Part shown: in pieces, positions 25,201 through 35,061 of the stretch | How positions within the stretch are numbered: the first letter of the stretch is position 1 | How the letters are laid out: each line of letters opens with the position of its first letter | NCBI GenBank assembly: GCA_016872755.1 | Contig: VGZE01000005.1 | Coordinates: 1 to 59,746 of the forward strand | DNA length: 59,746 bases | Source: Planctomycetota bacterium | GTDB lineage: Bacteria > Planctomycetota > UBA1135 > GCA-002686595 | Direction: 5' to 3' | Translations under genes and position numbers: made by a program | The notes under the pieces: generated by a model | Database searches by the model: none | The model's input: only the letters and a program-made list of their open reading frames with translations | Told to the model about the DNA's origin: nothing

Positions 25201-26382
25201 TCAGCGGCCGGACTCGTCCGATACGCGCGGCGCTTCGTAGCGCGCGCACGGATCGACGGCGAAGGCCCACGGACTGGCCCAGCCGTCCTCGAAGAAGCGT
25301 TGCAAGCGCGGCGGCAGCGCGCCGCCCTCGACGAGCAGACCGACGTTGCGCGACTGGTAGAAGTAGTCGCGCTCCCAATTGCTCGTGCCCAGCCACGCGA
25401 GCGCGCCATCGACGACCATGTACTTCGCATGGATCGTGCGCGCGAACGAAATGAAGCCGCCCGACCAGGCCGGCAGGGAAACGAGCTTGACGTCCACGTT
25501 CGGCAGGACCTCGAGGCTCTGCAGGCCCTCGATCGTGCCCTTGCGCTTGCACCAGTCCGACACGAGCAGGCGCACCGCGACGCGGCGCGAGGCCGCGCGG
25601 CGCAGCGCGCTCTCCAACTCTTCCCAATAGCCGCCCTCGCGCGCGTTCGCCTTGTAGGTCAGGAGCTGGACGCAGACGCTCTGCCTGGCCGAGTCGATCG
25701 CGCTCACGATGCGCGGCAGGTCCCACTCGGCACCCGCCAGGTGGCCCTGCGGGCTCGCGACGAACTCGATCCGCGCGCCGTCCGCGCCTGTGACCGCGGC
25801 GCTTGCAGCGCCGACGACCGGCGCCTGTCCCCCGCCGCCGAGCGACCAGTCGTGTTCGAACACGCGTTGCAGCGCGCGCACGAGCTCGGGCGCGTCGAAG
25901 CGCAGACCGAGTTCCTGGATGTGCTCGAGCGAGCGCCAGTCGAGGTTCTGACTGCCCAGGAACGCCTCGCGGCCGTCGATGAGCATGTACTTCGCGTGCT
26001 GGACGCCGCCGCCGATCTTCGAGTAGTCGATGCGCAGCACCGAGACCCCGCGCTGCTCGAGCCGCTCGAGCGACTCGGGGTAGGTCTTCACGAACTTGAG
26101 GTCGGCGATCAGACGCACCTTGACGGCGCGCGCGGCAGCCGCTTCGAGCGCGCCGAGAATCGGCTCGAGGCGCTTGCCGGGCGTGCTCGACACGTAGAAG
26201 TGCGACAAGTCGATCGAGGTCTTCGCGCCCTCGATCATCGCGAGCCAGACGTCGAGTGTCTCCGGGATGTCGGCGTGGTCGAGAGTCGTCTCGACCGGCG
26301 CGGTCTCGACGAGCTGCAGCGTACCGACCGCGGCCGGTTGTTGCGCGGCGGACACGGCGAGCAGGATTGCGGAGAGGAACAT
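25201..26382 (-). CDS. Exported phospholipase D-like protein (two HKD motifs)
   Basis: A 393-residue protein with a short N-terminal signal-like segment (MFLSAILLAVSAAQQ). Two HxK(x4)D catalytic motifs are present: VQHAKYMLIDGREAFLGSQN (about residues 130-150) and a second, HAKYMVVDGALAWLGTSN (about 320-340). Both keep the downstream G(S/T)xN. Relatives include phospholipase D, cardiolipin synthase and phosphodiesterases; each HKD provides half of one active site. The export signal and isolated setting favour a periplasmic hydrolase over cardiolipin synthase, though plsY next door keeps a lipid role plausible. The start codon abuts a six-unit 14-bp tandem repeat (26383-26466) that replaces a normal ribosome-binding site. 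Confidence 0.85.
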   Translation of the reverse strand: MFLSAILLAVSAAQQPAAVGTLQLVETAPVETTLDHADIPETLDVWLAMIEGAKTSIDLSHFYVSSTPGKRLEPILGALEAAAARAVKVRLIADLKFVKTYPESLERLEQRGVSVLRIDYSKIGGGVQHAKYMLIDGREAFLGSQNLDWRSLEHIQELGLRFDAPELVRALQRVFEHDWSLGGGGQAPVVGAASAAVTGADGARIEFVASPQGHLAGAEWDLPRIVSAIDSARQSVCVQLLTYKANAREGGYWEELESALRRAASRRVAVRLLVSDWCKRKGTIEGLQSLEVLPNVDVKLVSLPAWSGGFISFARTIHAKYMVVDGALAWLGTSNWERDYFYQSRNVGLLVEGGALPPRLQRFFEDGWASPWAFAVDPCARYEAPRVSDESGR

Positions 26383-26466
26383 GATCGAGTGTTGCCGATC
26401 GAGTGTTGCCGATCGAGTGTTGCCGATCGAGTGTTGCCGATCGAGTGTTGCCGATCGAGTGCTGCC
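26383..26466. repeat. Six tandem copies of a 14-bp unit directly upstream of the PLD-like gene
   Basis: The unit GATCGAGTGTTGCC occurs six times head to tail; the first five are identical and the last has one change (GCTGCC). The array begins at the base next to the start codon of the minus-strand phospholipase D-like gene (ATG at 26382-26380) and ends 7 bp before the thioesterase stop. On the transcribed strand each unit reads GGCAACACTCGATC. No Shine-Dalgarno sequence other than the weak GG within the units is present. Confidence 0.95.
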
Positions 26467-26473
26467 GGCCGCC

Positions 26474-26950
26474 CTACCAGCGATGGTAGGCCGGGTGGCC
26501 TTCCTTCACCGCGACGAAGGTTCCGCGGCACGTCGCGGTCACGACGCCGCCCGACGACAGCGTGCCCTCGACCACGGCGCGGTCCGCGCCCGACTCGACC
26601 ACCCGTGCCACCAGCCGCACCGGCTGGTTCATCGGTGTCGGCCGCTTGAGCTTCACGTGGTACTCCGCCGTCACCGTGCACGGCGGCGTGCTCGCGCCGC
26701 TCTTGTTCATCAGGTGCCAGGCTGCCGTCCAGTTCAGGTGGCAGTCGAGCAGCGCGCCGCAGATCCCGCCGTTCAGCACGTTGTCGAAGGCCTCGTGATG
26801 CGGCTTCGGCGTCCAATCGGCGACGACCTCGTCGCCCTGCGGGATGCTCTGGATGCGCAGACCGAGCTCGTTGGCCGGCCCGCAGCCGAAGCAGCGGTTG
26901 TGCGGCGCGAATCGATCCTGCAGGCCGCGCTTCTCGACGGGATTGCTCAT
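26474..26950 (-). CDS. PaaI-type hot-dog thioesterase
   Basis: A 158-residue single hot-dog-fold protein. HNRCFGCGPANELGLRI (about residues 16-33) is the typical N-terminal motif of a PaaI/YbgC-like thioesterase subgroup. VLNGGICGALLDCHLNW (about 57-75) contains the conserved helix where the catalytic acid usually sits. VRLVARVVESGADRAVVEGTL forms the later strands. These enzymes hydrolyse acyl-CoA or related thioesters; the chain length is unknown. ATG 26950 overlaps the stop of the upstream methyltransferase gene by 4 bp, so the two are coupled. Confidence 0.82.
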   Translation of the reverse strand: MSNPVEKRGLQDRFAPHNRCFGCGPANELGLRIQSIPQGDEVVADWTPKPHHEAFDNVLNGGICGALLDCHLNWTAAWHLMNKSGASTPPCTVTAEYHVKLKRPTPMNQPVRLVARVVESGADRAVVEGTLSSGGVVTATCRGTFVAVKEGHPAYHRW

Positions 26951-27759
26951 ATGCGTGGACGCGCGATCGTACCGGTGACGATCGGCGAGAAGAACATGCT
27001 GTCGGGATCGCGCTCGCGTTCGGCCCACTCGCGCAGGAACTGGTCGCGCTCGGCCGGTGCCAACAGACCGCCGTCGACCATCTGCTGCGAGTAATGCGGA
27101 AAGAACGCGCCTGCCCAGCGGAAGGCCGGCGAGTCGGGACCGCCGCACAAGACGCGCGGCAGGTGCTCGACGACTTCGAGCCCGGCCGCGCGCAGGTGAT
27201 GCGGCAGGTGACCGCTGACGAAGGTGTCGCCGCCGGCGCGCGCGTACCACGCGCGCGTCGCGCGAATCGCAGCCCTGAAACCGGCGCTCTCGGGGAAGAG
27301 CGAGATGCCCTCGTGGTTGTAGTCGTGCACGACCAGCCGGCCGCCGGGCGCCAGCGCGCGCGCGAGACGCTCGAGCACCCGCACGGGTTCTCGCACGAAG
27401 GACAGCACCCAGCGCAGGTACACGACGTCGAAGGTCCCCGCGTGGAGTTCGGCCCGTTCGAGCTCGGTGACGCGGAACTCGACATTGCTCCAGCCCGCGC
27501 CGCGGATGCGAGCCTCGTGCACGGAGCGCCAACGCTCGGCCTCGTCGAGGGCGACTACCCGGCCGCGCTCGCCGACGAGCTCGCGAATCAGGGCGGTCGC
27601 ATGGCCGGGCCCGGCGCCGGCATCGAGCACGCGCGCGCCGGGACCGACGCCGGCGCGTTCGAGCAGTTCGCGCGTCGGTCCCGACCAGACCTCGTGCTGG
27701 AATGCGAGGCGCGCGAGTTCGTGGTCGTTGGCGCCGAGGATGTAGCTCTGGCCACTCAT
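26947..27759 (-). CDS. Class I SAM-dependent methyltransferase
   Basis: A 270-residue methyltransferase. Motif I is ARVLDAGAGPGHATALIRELVG (about residues 42-63), the acidic residue of motif II is in VVALDEAERW, motif IV is TFDVVYLRWVLSFV (about 108-121) and motif V-VI is LAPGGRLVVHDYNHEG. The C-terminal half has many aromatic residues (FRWAGAFFPHYSQQM), as in small-molecule or lipid methylases. The substrate is unknown. It is coupled to the thioesterase downstream by ATGA overlap, and diverges from the CDF transporter gene with 72 bp between starts. Confidence 0.82.
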   Translation of the reverse strand: MSGQSYILGANDHELARLAFQHEVWSGPTRELLERAGVGPGARVLDAGAGPGHATALIRELVGERGRVVALDEAERWRSVHEARIRGAGWSNVEFRVTELERAELHAGTFDVVYLRWVLSFVREPVRVLERLARALAPGGRLVVHDYNHEGISLFPESAGFRAAIRATRAWYARAGGDTFVSGHLPHHLRAAGLEVVEHLPRVLCGGPDSPAFRWAGAFFPHYSQQMVDGGLLAPAERDQFLREWAERERDPDSMFFSPIVTGTIARPRI

Positions 27760-27831
27760 GCGGGGCCGCGCAGGTTAGCGCGGAGCGCCCCTTGTGCGCG
27801 CGTGCGATGACGGCCGATACTGCCCGCTGAC

Positions 27832-28794
27832 GTGTCCGGCGCCTCCACCCATCCCCACTGCGACCAGCACCACGGCCCGCTGGCGCGCGACGCGGCCGAA
27901 CACGGCCACGGCCACGCGCACGCGCACGGCCACGAACACGTGAGCGCTCGCTCGCGCCGCGCGCTCGGCCTGTGCGTCGCGCTGACGCTTGCGATGATGG
28001 CCGTCGAAATCGTCGGCGGCCTCTGGACTGGCAGCCTGATGCTGCTGTCGGACGCCGCGCACATGGCGAGCCATGCGGTCGCGCTGCTCGTCAGTTGGGC
28101 GGCCTTCCACATCTCGGCCCTGCCGAGGGATTCACGCTCGCACTTCGGTCTGCACCGCGCCGAGATACTCGCCGCGCTGGCCAACGGCGTCGGCCTGCTC
28201 GCGTTCACGGTGTGGATCGCGTGGGAGGCTTTCACCCGCTTCTCGAGCGCAACGGCGGTCGCCGGCCCGCAGATGACGGTGATCGCCGCCGCGGGCCTGG
28301 GCGTCAACGTGCTGACCGCGTGGATCCTGCACCGATCAGGAGCCGAGGACCTCAACACCCGCAGCGCGTTCCTGCACATGCTCGGCGACACGCTGTCCTC
28401 GGTCGCGATCGTGATCGGCGGAGCCCTGCTGTGGGCGACCGGTTGGTTGTGGATCGATCCGTTGCTGTCGCTGCTCGTGGCCGGCGTGATCGTGTGGTGG
28501 GGCATCGGCTTGCTGCGGCAGGCGCTGCGCGTGCTGCTCGAGCAGAGTCCGCCTCACATCGAACCCGAGCAGGTGCGCGACGCGATCCTCGCGGGTGAGC
28601 CGGCCGTGCGCGACGTGCACGATCTGCACGTGTGGGAGATCACGAGCGGCTACGTGTGCCTGACCGCGCACCTGGTGGTCGACGATCGGCCGCTGGTCGA
28701 GGCGGAACAGCTGCAGCGGCGCGTGTCGGCGCTCGTCGAGCGTCAGTTCAAGATCGGGCATTCGACGCTGCAACTCGAGACGCGGCGGCCGTAG
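27832..28794 (+). CDS. Cation diffusion facilitator (CDF) metal exporter
   Basis: A 320-residue CzcD/ZitB-type exporter that moves Zn2+ or similar ions out of the cytoplasm using proton exchange. The N-terminal 36 residues are His-rich (HGHGHAHAHGHEH), a cytoplasmic metal-binding tail. Six membrane helices follow, then a cytoplasmic domain (about 225-320) containing VRDVHDLHVWEITSGYVCL. The transport site in helix 5 is canonical H182-x3-D186 (LHMLGD). In helix 2 the motif reads LLSDAAHMASHAVAL, giving H77-x3-H81 where the family normally has Asp at the second position. The GTG start at 27832 is the first codon that includes the His tail. Confidence 0.9.
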   Translation: MSGASTHPHCDQHHGPLARDAAEHGHGHAHAHGHEHVSARSRRALGLCVALTLAMMAVEIVGGLWTGSLMLLSDAAHMASHAVALLVSWAAFHISALPRDSRSHFGLHRAEILAALANGVGLLAFTVWIAWEAFTRFSSATAVAGPQMTVIAAAGLGVNVLTAWILHRSGAEDLNTRSAFLHMLGDTLSSVAIVIGGALLWATGWLWIDPLLSLLVAGVIVWWGIGLLRQALRVLLEQSPPHIEPEQVRDAILAGEPAVRDVHDLHVWEITSGYVCLTAHLVVDDRPLVEAEQLQRRVSALVERQFKIGHSTLQLETRRP

Positions 28795-28827
28795 GCCGGC
28801 ATCGACGCGCCGCCGATCGAGCGCGAG

Positions 28828-30675
28828 CTACTGCCCGAGCATCTGTCGCGCGCCCGCATGGGACGGCTGTTCGCGCAAGACGCCTTCGATCTCCGCGCGT
28901 GCTTCCGATTCGCGGCCGAGCATGCGCAGCGACTGTGCTCGATTGAGCCGCAGGTTCACGTCGCCGGACCTGTGCCGCAGTGCGTGCTCGAAATGTCGCA
29001 ACGCCGCCTCCGGTCGATTCGACGAGAGCTCGACCAGGCCCAGGTTCCGCAGCGCCTCCGGAGAGTCGGGATCCACCTGCAGCGCCGCTTCCAACTCGGT
29101 TCGGGCCGGCCCCAGCTGCCCTGCATCCCTGAGCGCGAGCCCGTAATTGGCGCGCTTCATCACGTTCAGCGGATCCGCGACCACGGCGCGCTCGAAATGC
29201 GGCAGGGCCTCGGCGAGTCGGCCGCTGCCGACGAGCAGGACCGCGAGATTCATGTTCGCATCCGCGTAGTAAGGTCGCAGCTCCAGCGCGCGGCGGTAGT
29301 GGAGCTCGGCTTGCGGCGCATCGCCCTGCAACTGCAGCTCGACGCCCAGCGCCCAATGCGCGCGTGCATTCCGCGGTCGAGCTTCCGCCGCGGCGGACCA
29401 GGCTGCCTGCGCGCTGACCCAGTCGCGTCCGCGCTCGTGAGTGAGCCACCCGCACAGCCCGACGGCGGCGGCGACGACCGCGCAAGCAAGCCCGGCTCCG
29501 AGCGTGCGCCCGGTCCCCGATCGCGCGATCCCGACGACGAGTAGAGCGGCCGCCAGGGGCAGGAGCGCGGCGAGCGGCAGGTACATCCGACGTTCGGCGC
29601 CGATCTCGGTCACGATCGGAATGAGCCCTGAGCTGGGCGCGAGCCATCCGCACACGGCTCCCAGCACCAGCCCGATCCGCGGCGCGCGCCAAACGGCCAA
29701 CGTGCTTCCGATGACCAGTGCCGCGACGAACATCGCCCCCATCGGATGCGCAAGCAACGGCGTCTGATGCAGCGGGCCGTAATCCATGCTCAACGGCCAA
29801 GGCCGTACGACGAGCAGGAAGTACGTCGGGAGAATTTCGAACTGCGTGGCGAGGTAGTCGGTGAATCCGGGTCCCAGCCCGTAACCAACCGTCTTGGCGC
29901 GTCCGGCCTGCAGCACGGTCCAAGCCAGATAGACCCAGCTCGCCGCAAGACCCGCGTAGGTCCATTTGCGCAGACGCAGCGCGCCGGCAAAGCTCCCCGC
30001 GATGAGCGCCCGGTCGTAGCCGAGCACGATCAAGGGAAGGCCCGCCGCCGCTTCCTTGCAGCCCATCGCCAGCCAGCAGCAGGCGATCCCCGCGACCGAC
30101 AGCCACTTCGATTGCCGGCTCGCCGCGCTCGCGCACAGCCAAAGGCAGGCCAGGCTCAGCAGGACGGCCAGGAGTTCGGTGCGCTGAGTCGGGTAGTAGA
30201 CGACCTCGCTCGTCAGCGGATGAACGACGAAGACGAGCGCGGTTCCGAGCGCCGCCTGGCGCGCGCGCGCTTGCAAGGCGGCGGGCACGCGGGGACTGCC
30301 AAACGCGTGCGCGAGCAGCAGCGCCAACACCCACGCGGTGATGACGTGGAATCCGAGATTCACGACCCGGTATCCGACGGCCTCGGGTCCGCACATCGCC
30401 CGGTTCACCCAAAGCGTCCAGTTCACGAGCGGACGACTGGCGACCGACGTGTCCCGCGGTGGCGAGAGAGCATCGATCGCGCTGCCGCGGATGGACTCGT
30501 TGTCGCGTATCGCCGCGATGTCGTCGAACACGAAGGGGCCGTCGAGGTGCTGCCCGAAGGCGGCGGCCGCGACGGCGCCGAGTGCGCACAACCACAGCGA
30601 CGCTTGGAGCGCGCCGACGCGCGTCGGAGGGACGGCCTGCGGGGAGCTGCCGCCGGCGTCGAGCTTGCGGCTCAT
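28828..30675 (-). CDS. TMTC-like membrane glycosyltransferase with C-terminal TPR repeats (second copy)
   Basis: A 615-residue protein with about ten hydrophobic segments (residues ~30-430) and five to six TPRs at the C-terminus (about 445-615, for example LGVELQLQGDAPQAELHYRR and ALRNLGLVELSSNRPEAAL). GPFVFDDIAAIRDNESI is the acidic first-loop motif of GT-C/TMTC enzymes, and VHPLTSEVVYYPTQRTELLA corresponds to the HPxxxE...R region. A bacterial counterpart of eukaryotic TMTC protein O-mannosyltransferases is the best guess. ATG 30675 is preferred over GTG 30696. It is convergent with the CDF gene (33 bp apart) and lies about 100 bp downstream of tRNA-Val(CAC) on the same strand. Confidence 0.78.
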   Translation of the reverse strand: MSRKLDAGGSSPQAVPPTRVGALQASLWLCALGAVAAAAFGQHLDGPFVFDDIAAIRDNESIRGSAIDALSPPRDTSVASRPLVNWTLWVNRAMCGPEAVGYRVVNLGFHVITAWVLALLLAHAFGSPRVPAALQARARQAALGTALVFVVHPLTSEVVYYPTQRTELLAVLLSLACLWLCASAASRQSKWLSVAGIACCWLAMGCKEAAAGLPLIVLGYDRALIAGSFAGALRLRKWTYAGLAASWVYLAWTVLQAGRAKTVGYGLGPGFTDYLATQFEILPTYFLLVVRPWPLSMDYGPLHQTPLLAHPMGAMFVAALVIGSTLAVWRAPRIGLVLGAVCGWLAPSSGLIPIVTEIGAERRMYLPLAALLPLAAALLVVGIARSGTGRTLGAGLACAVVAAAVGLCGWLTHERGRDWVSAQAAWSAAAEARPRNARAHWALGVELQLQGDAPQAELHYRRALELRPYYADANMNLAVLLVGSGRLAEALPHFERAVVADPLNVMKRANYGLALRDAGQLGPARTELEAALQVDPDSPEALRNLGLVELSSNRPEAALRHFEHALRHRSGDVNLRLNRAQSLRMLGRESEARAEIEGVLREQPSHAGARQMLGQ

Positions 30676-30773
30676 CCCGCGGATGGTATCAGGCACCTGC
30701 GGCGAGCCGATTGCGCCGAGAGCGCGCGCGCATCATCACGCGCGCCGACGTGCCCGGGATGCCCGGGTAATGT

Positions 30774-30850
30774 TGGTGGGCCGCACTGGACTCGAACCAG
30801 TAACTTCCACGCTGTGAACATGGCACTCTGACCAATTGAGTTAGCGGCCC
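30774..30850 (-). tRNA. tRNA-Val (anticodon CAC), CCA encoded
   Basis: Minus-strand cloverleaf: acceptor GGGCCGC with GCGGCCC, D-arm ACTCAATTGGTCAGAGT, anticodon arm CCATG-TTCACAG-CGTGG with anticodon CAC, T-arm with GGTTCGAGTCC, discriminator A and encoded CCA. Together with tRNA-Val(UAC) at 7872-7944 it is the second valine isoacceptor in this window. Confidence 0.95.
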
Positions 30851-30956
30851 ACTCGTTTTCAGGCTCCGCCCGGCGACCCATCCGGATCGACAGCGGGGCG
30901 AAGACTCTAGCGCAGCCGCAGCGACCCGACAAGGCCGCGCGGACCCGCTCCCCTGC

Positions 30957-31661
30957 TCACTCCTCGAGTGCGTCCACGCGGGTTCGGATCAGGTCGTACA
31001 GGTTCTTCTCCGCTCGGCGCAGCAGCATCCGCACCGCATCCTCGGTGCGCCCGCCCATCAGCTGCCCGGCCTCCTTGAGCTGTCGTCCCTCGAAGAAGAC
31101 CAGCGTGATCGCCTGCCGGTGCTCGGGCGAGAGCCGCGAAAGCGCTTCGCGCAAGATCCGATCTTCTTCGTGTCGCTCCGCTGCTCGTGCAACGGGCACC
31201 TCGCGAGCCGCCGGTTCCGGCACCCGCGGCAGCTCAGGATCGTCGCGCGAGGTCTCGTCCAGCGAGTGTTCGCGCGAGATGTCGCGCTTGCGCGCCGCAT
31301 AGAACTCGGCGCGGTCGCGGATCTTGTTCTGCAGGATGCGCACGAGCCAGCGCAGCAGCGACCCCTCGCCGCGGTAGACGTAGGCGTGGAAGTCGCGGGT
31401 CGCCTCGCGGAAGGTCGTTTGCGCGAGGTCGTCGGCCTCCTCCTTGCCGCGCAGCCGGGTCCCCAAACGCTTTCGCGCCAGCTCGAGCATCAAGTCGTAA
31501 TACGTCTTGAAGAGCAGGTTCAGCGCCTCGACATCGCCATGCTGAGCACGCTCGATCAGACCACGCGTGTGACTCGTGTCGGCATCCGCCGGCAAGTCGA
31601 ACAGGCGCTCGTCGGGATCCTTCGAATCCGGGACGTTTGGGGTGACGGGTTGCTCGCTCAT
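30957..31661 (-). CDS. ECF-type RNA polymerase sigma factor
   Basis: A 234-residue group 4 sigma factor. Region 2 spans about residues 35-115, with DLAQTTFREA and the helix FRGEG-like YRGEGSLLRWLVRILQNKIRD for -10 recognition. Region 4 spans about 165-230, with LSPEHRQAITLVFFEGRQLKEAGQLMGGRTEDAVRMLLRRA carrying the helix-turn-helix for -35 recognition, written here in two parts: ALSRLSPEHRQAITLVFF and MGGRTEDAVRMLLRRAEK. A linker of about 45 acidic and Pro-rich residues separates them. No anti-sigma factor gene is adjacent, so control may rest on expression level or a distant kinase, as in several planctomycete ECF groups. It precedes ligA by 55 bp on the same strand. Confidence 0.88.
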   Translation of the reverse strand: MSEQPVTPNVPDSKDPDERLFDLPADADTSHTRGLIERAQHGDVEALNLLFKTYYDLMLELARKRLGTRLRGKEEADDLAQTTFREATRDFHAYVYRGEGSLLRWLVRILQNKIRDRAEFYAARKRDISREHSLDETSRDDPELPRVPEPAAREVPVARAAERHEEDRILREALSRLSPEHRQAITLVFFEGRQLKEAGQLMGGRTEDAVRMLLRRAEKNLYDLIRTRVDALEE

Positions 31662-31716
31662 GAAATGCGACGCACAGGATAGCGCCGTTTGCCTCTCGCA
31701 GGGACGCGCCGACGGG

Positions 31717-34417
<2,701 letters not shown>

Positions 34418-34447
34418 GTGCGTTGGTCTACCAAACTGCCGCCGCGC

Positions 34448-34464
34448 GCGCGCCTTCGGCGCGC
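34448..34464. terminator. GC hairpin after the DUF669-like gene
   Basis: GCGCGCC at 34448-34454 pairs perfectly with GGCGCGC at 34458-34464 across a 3-nt loop. It lies 20 bp beyond the stop of the DUF669-like gene and before cdd. A further GC-rich palindromic stretch (GCGGCGCGCCGCGG) adjoins it on the right. There is no U-tract, so the terminator role is tentative. Confidence 0.35.
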
Positions 34465-34482
34465 CGCGGCGCGCCGCGGTGC

Positions 34483-34959
34483 TCAGAACGGCGAGGCGGG
34501 CTGCGCGGCCGTCGAGTAGCCGAGGTAGGGCACGCGCAGCCGCACCTGCTTGATGCCGGTCAGCGGATCTTCGCGCTCTTCCAGCGTGAACTGCACGCGC
34601 GCCTGCCGGCCGAGCAGGTCGCCGCGGTGGACCTCGAGGCGGCCCGACACGTCGAAGCCGAGCTTGTCGAGCACGTGCTTGACGCGCCGCAGCCCCCTGT
34701 CGCTCCAGGTGATGCCGTCCCAACCGGCCGTCCGGCCCGCGTAGTCGCCGTCGACGACCTCCAGGCGCAGCGCCCAGCGCGTGCTGCCGTCGCGCGACAG
34801 CCCGTCGCGCACATCGGTGATCTTGCACAGGTACACGCCCTCGGGAATGGACGCGAAACTCTCGACGTCCTCGACCGAGCTGAAGTCGGCTGCCATCGGA
34901 GCGGACGGGGGAATGGAGCCGGAGGGTGGAGGTTGGGAGTGCGCGGAGAGCGGGTTCAT
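34483..34959 (-). CDS. DUF669-like protein
   Basis: A 158-residue soluble protein. After a Pro/Ser-rich N-terminus of about 35 residues, a compact domain begins at about residue 40 with IPEGVYLCKITDVRDGLSRD and continues with WALRLEVVDGDYAGRTAGWD and RVKHVLDKLGFDVSGRLEVH. This order matches DUF669, an OB-like family best known from phage genomes and thought to bind single-stranded DNA. No phage genes surround it. ATG 34959 is preceded by GAGGA eight bases upstream; a longer frame to 35013 lacks such a site. A role beside ligA in DNA transactions is possible but unproven. Confidence 0.6.
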   Translation of the reverse strand: MNPLSAHSQPPPSGSIPPSAPMAADFSSVEDVESFASIPEGVYLCKITDVRDGLSRDGSTRWALRLEVVDGDYAGRTAGWDGITWSDRGLRRVKHVLDKLGFDVSGRLEVHRGDLLGRQARVQFTLEEREDPLTGIKQVRLRVPYLGYSTAAQPASPF

Positions 34960-35061
34960 CGGGCTGTCCTCGGTGAGGGATTTCCTCGGCGACGCCACAC
35001 GAGCGTCCTGCAACCCTGGATGCTCGAGGCCGCGAATGGTGGCGGCCCGGGGCCCGAATTC

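Noticed and set aside
26383-26466. CRISPR-like array
   Set aside because: The 14-bp units are contiguous with no spacers, and no cas gene is present; the same holds for 51271-51354.
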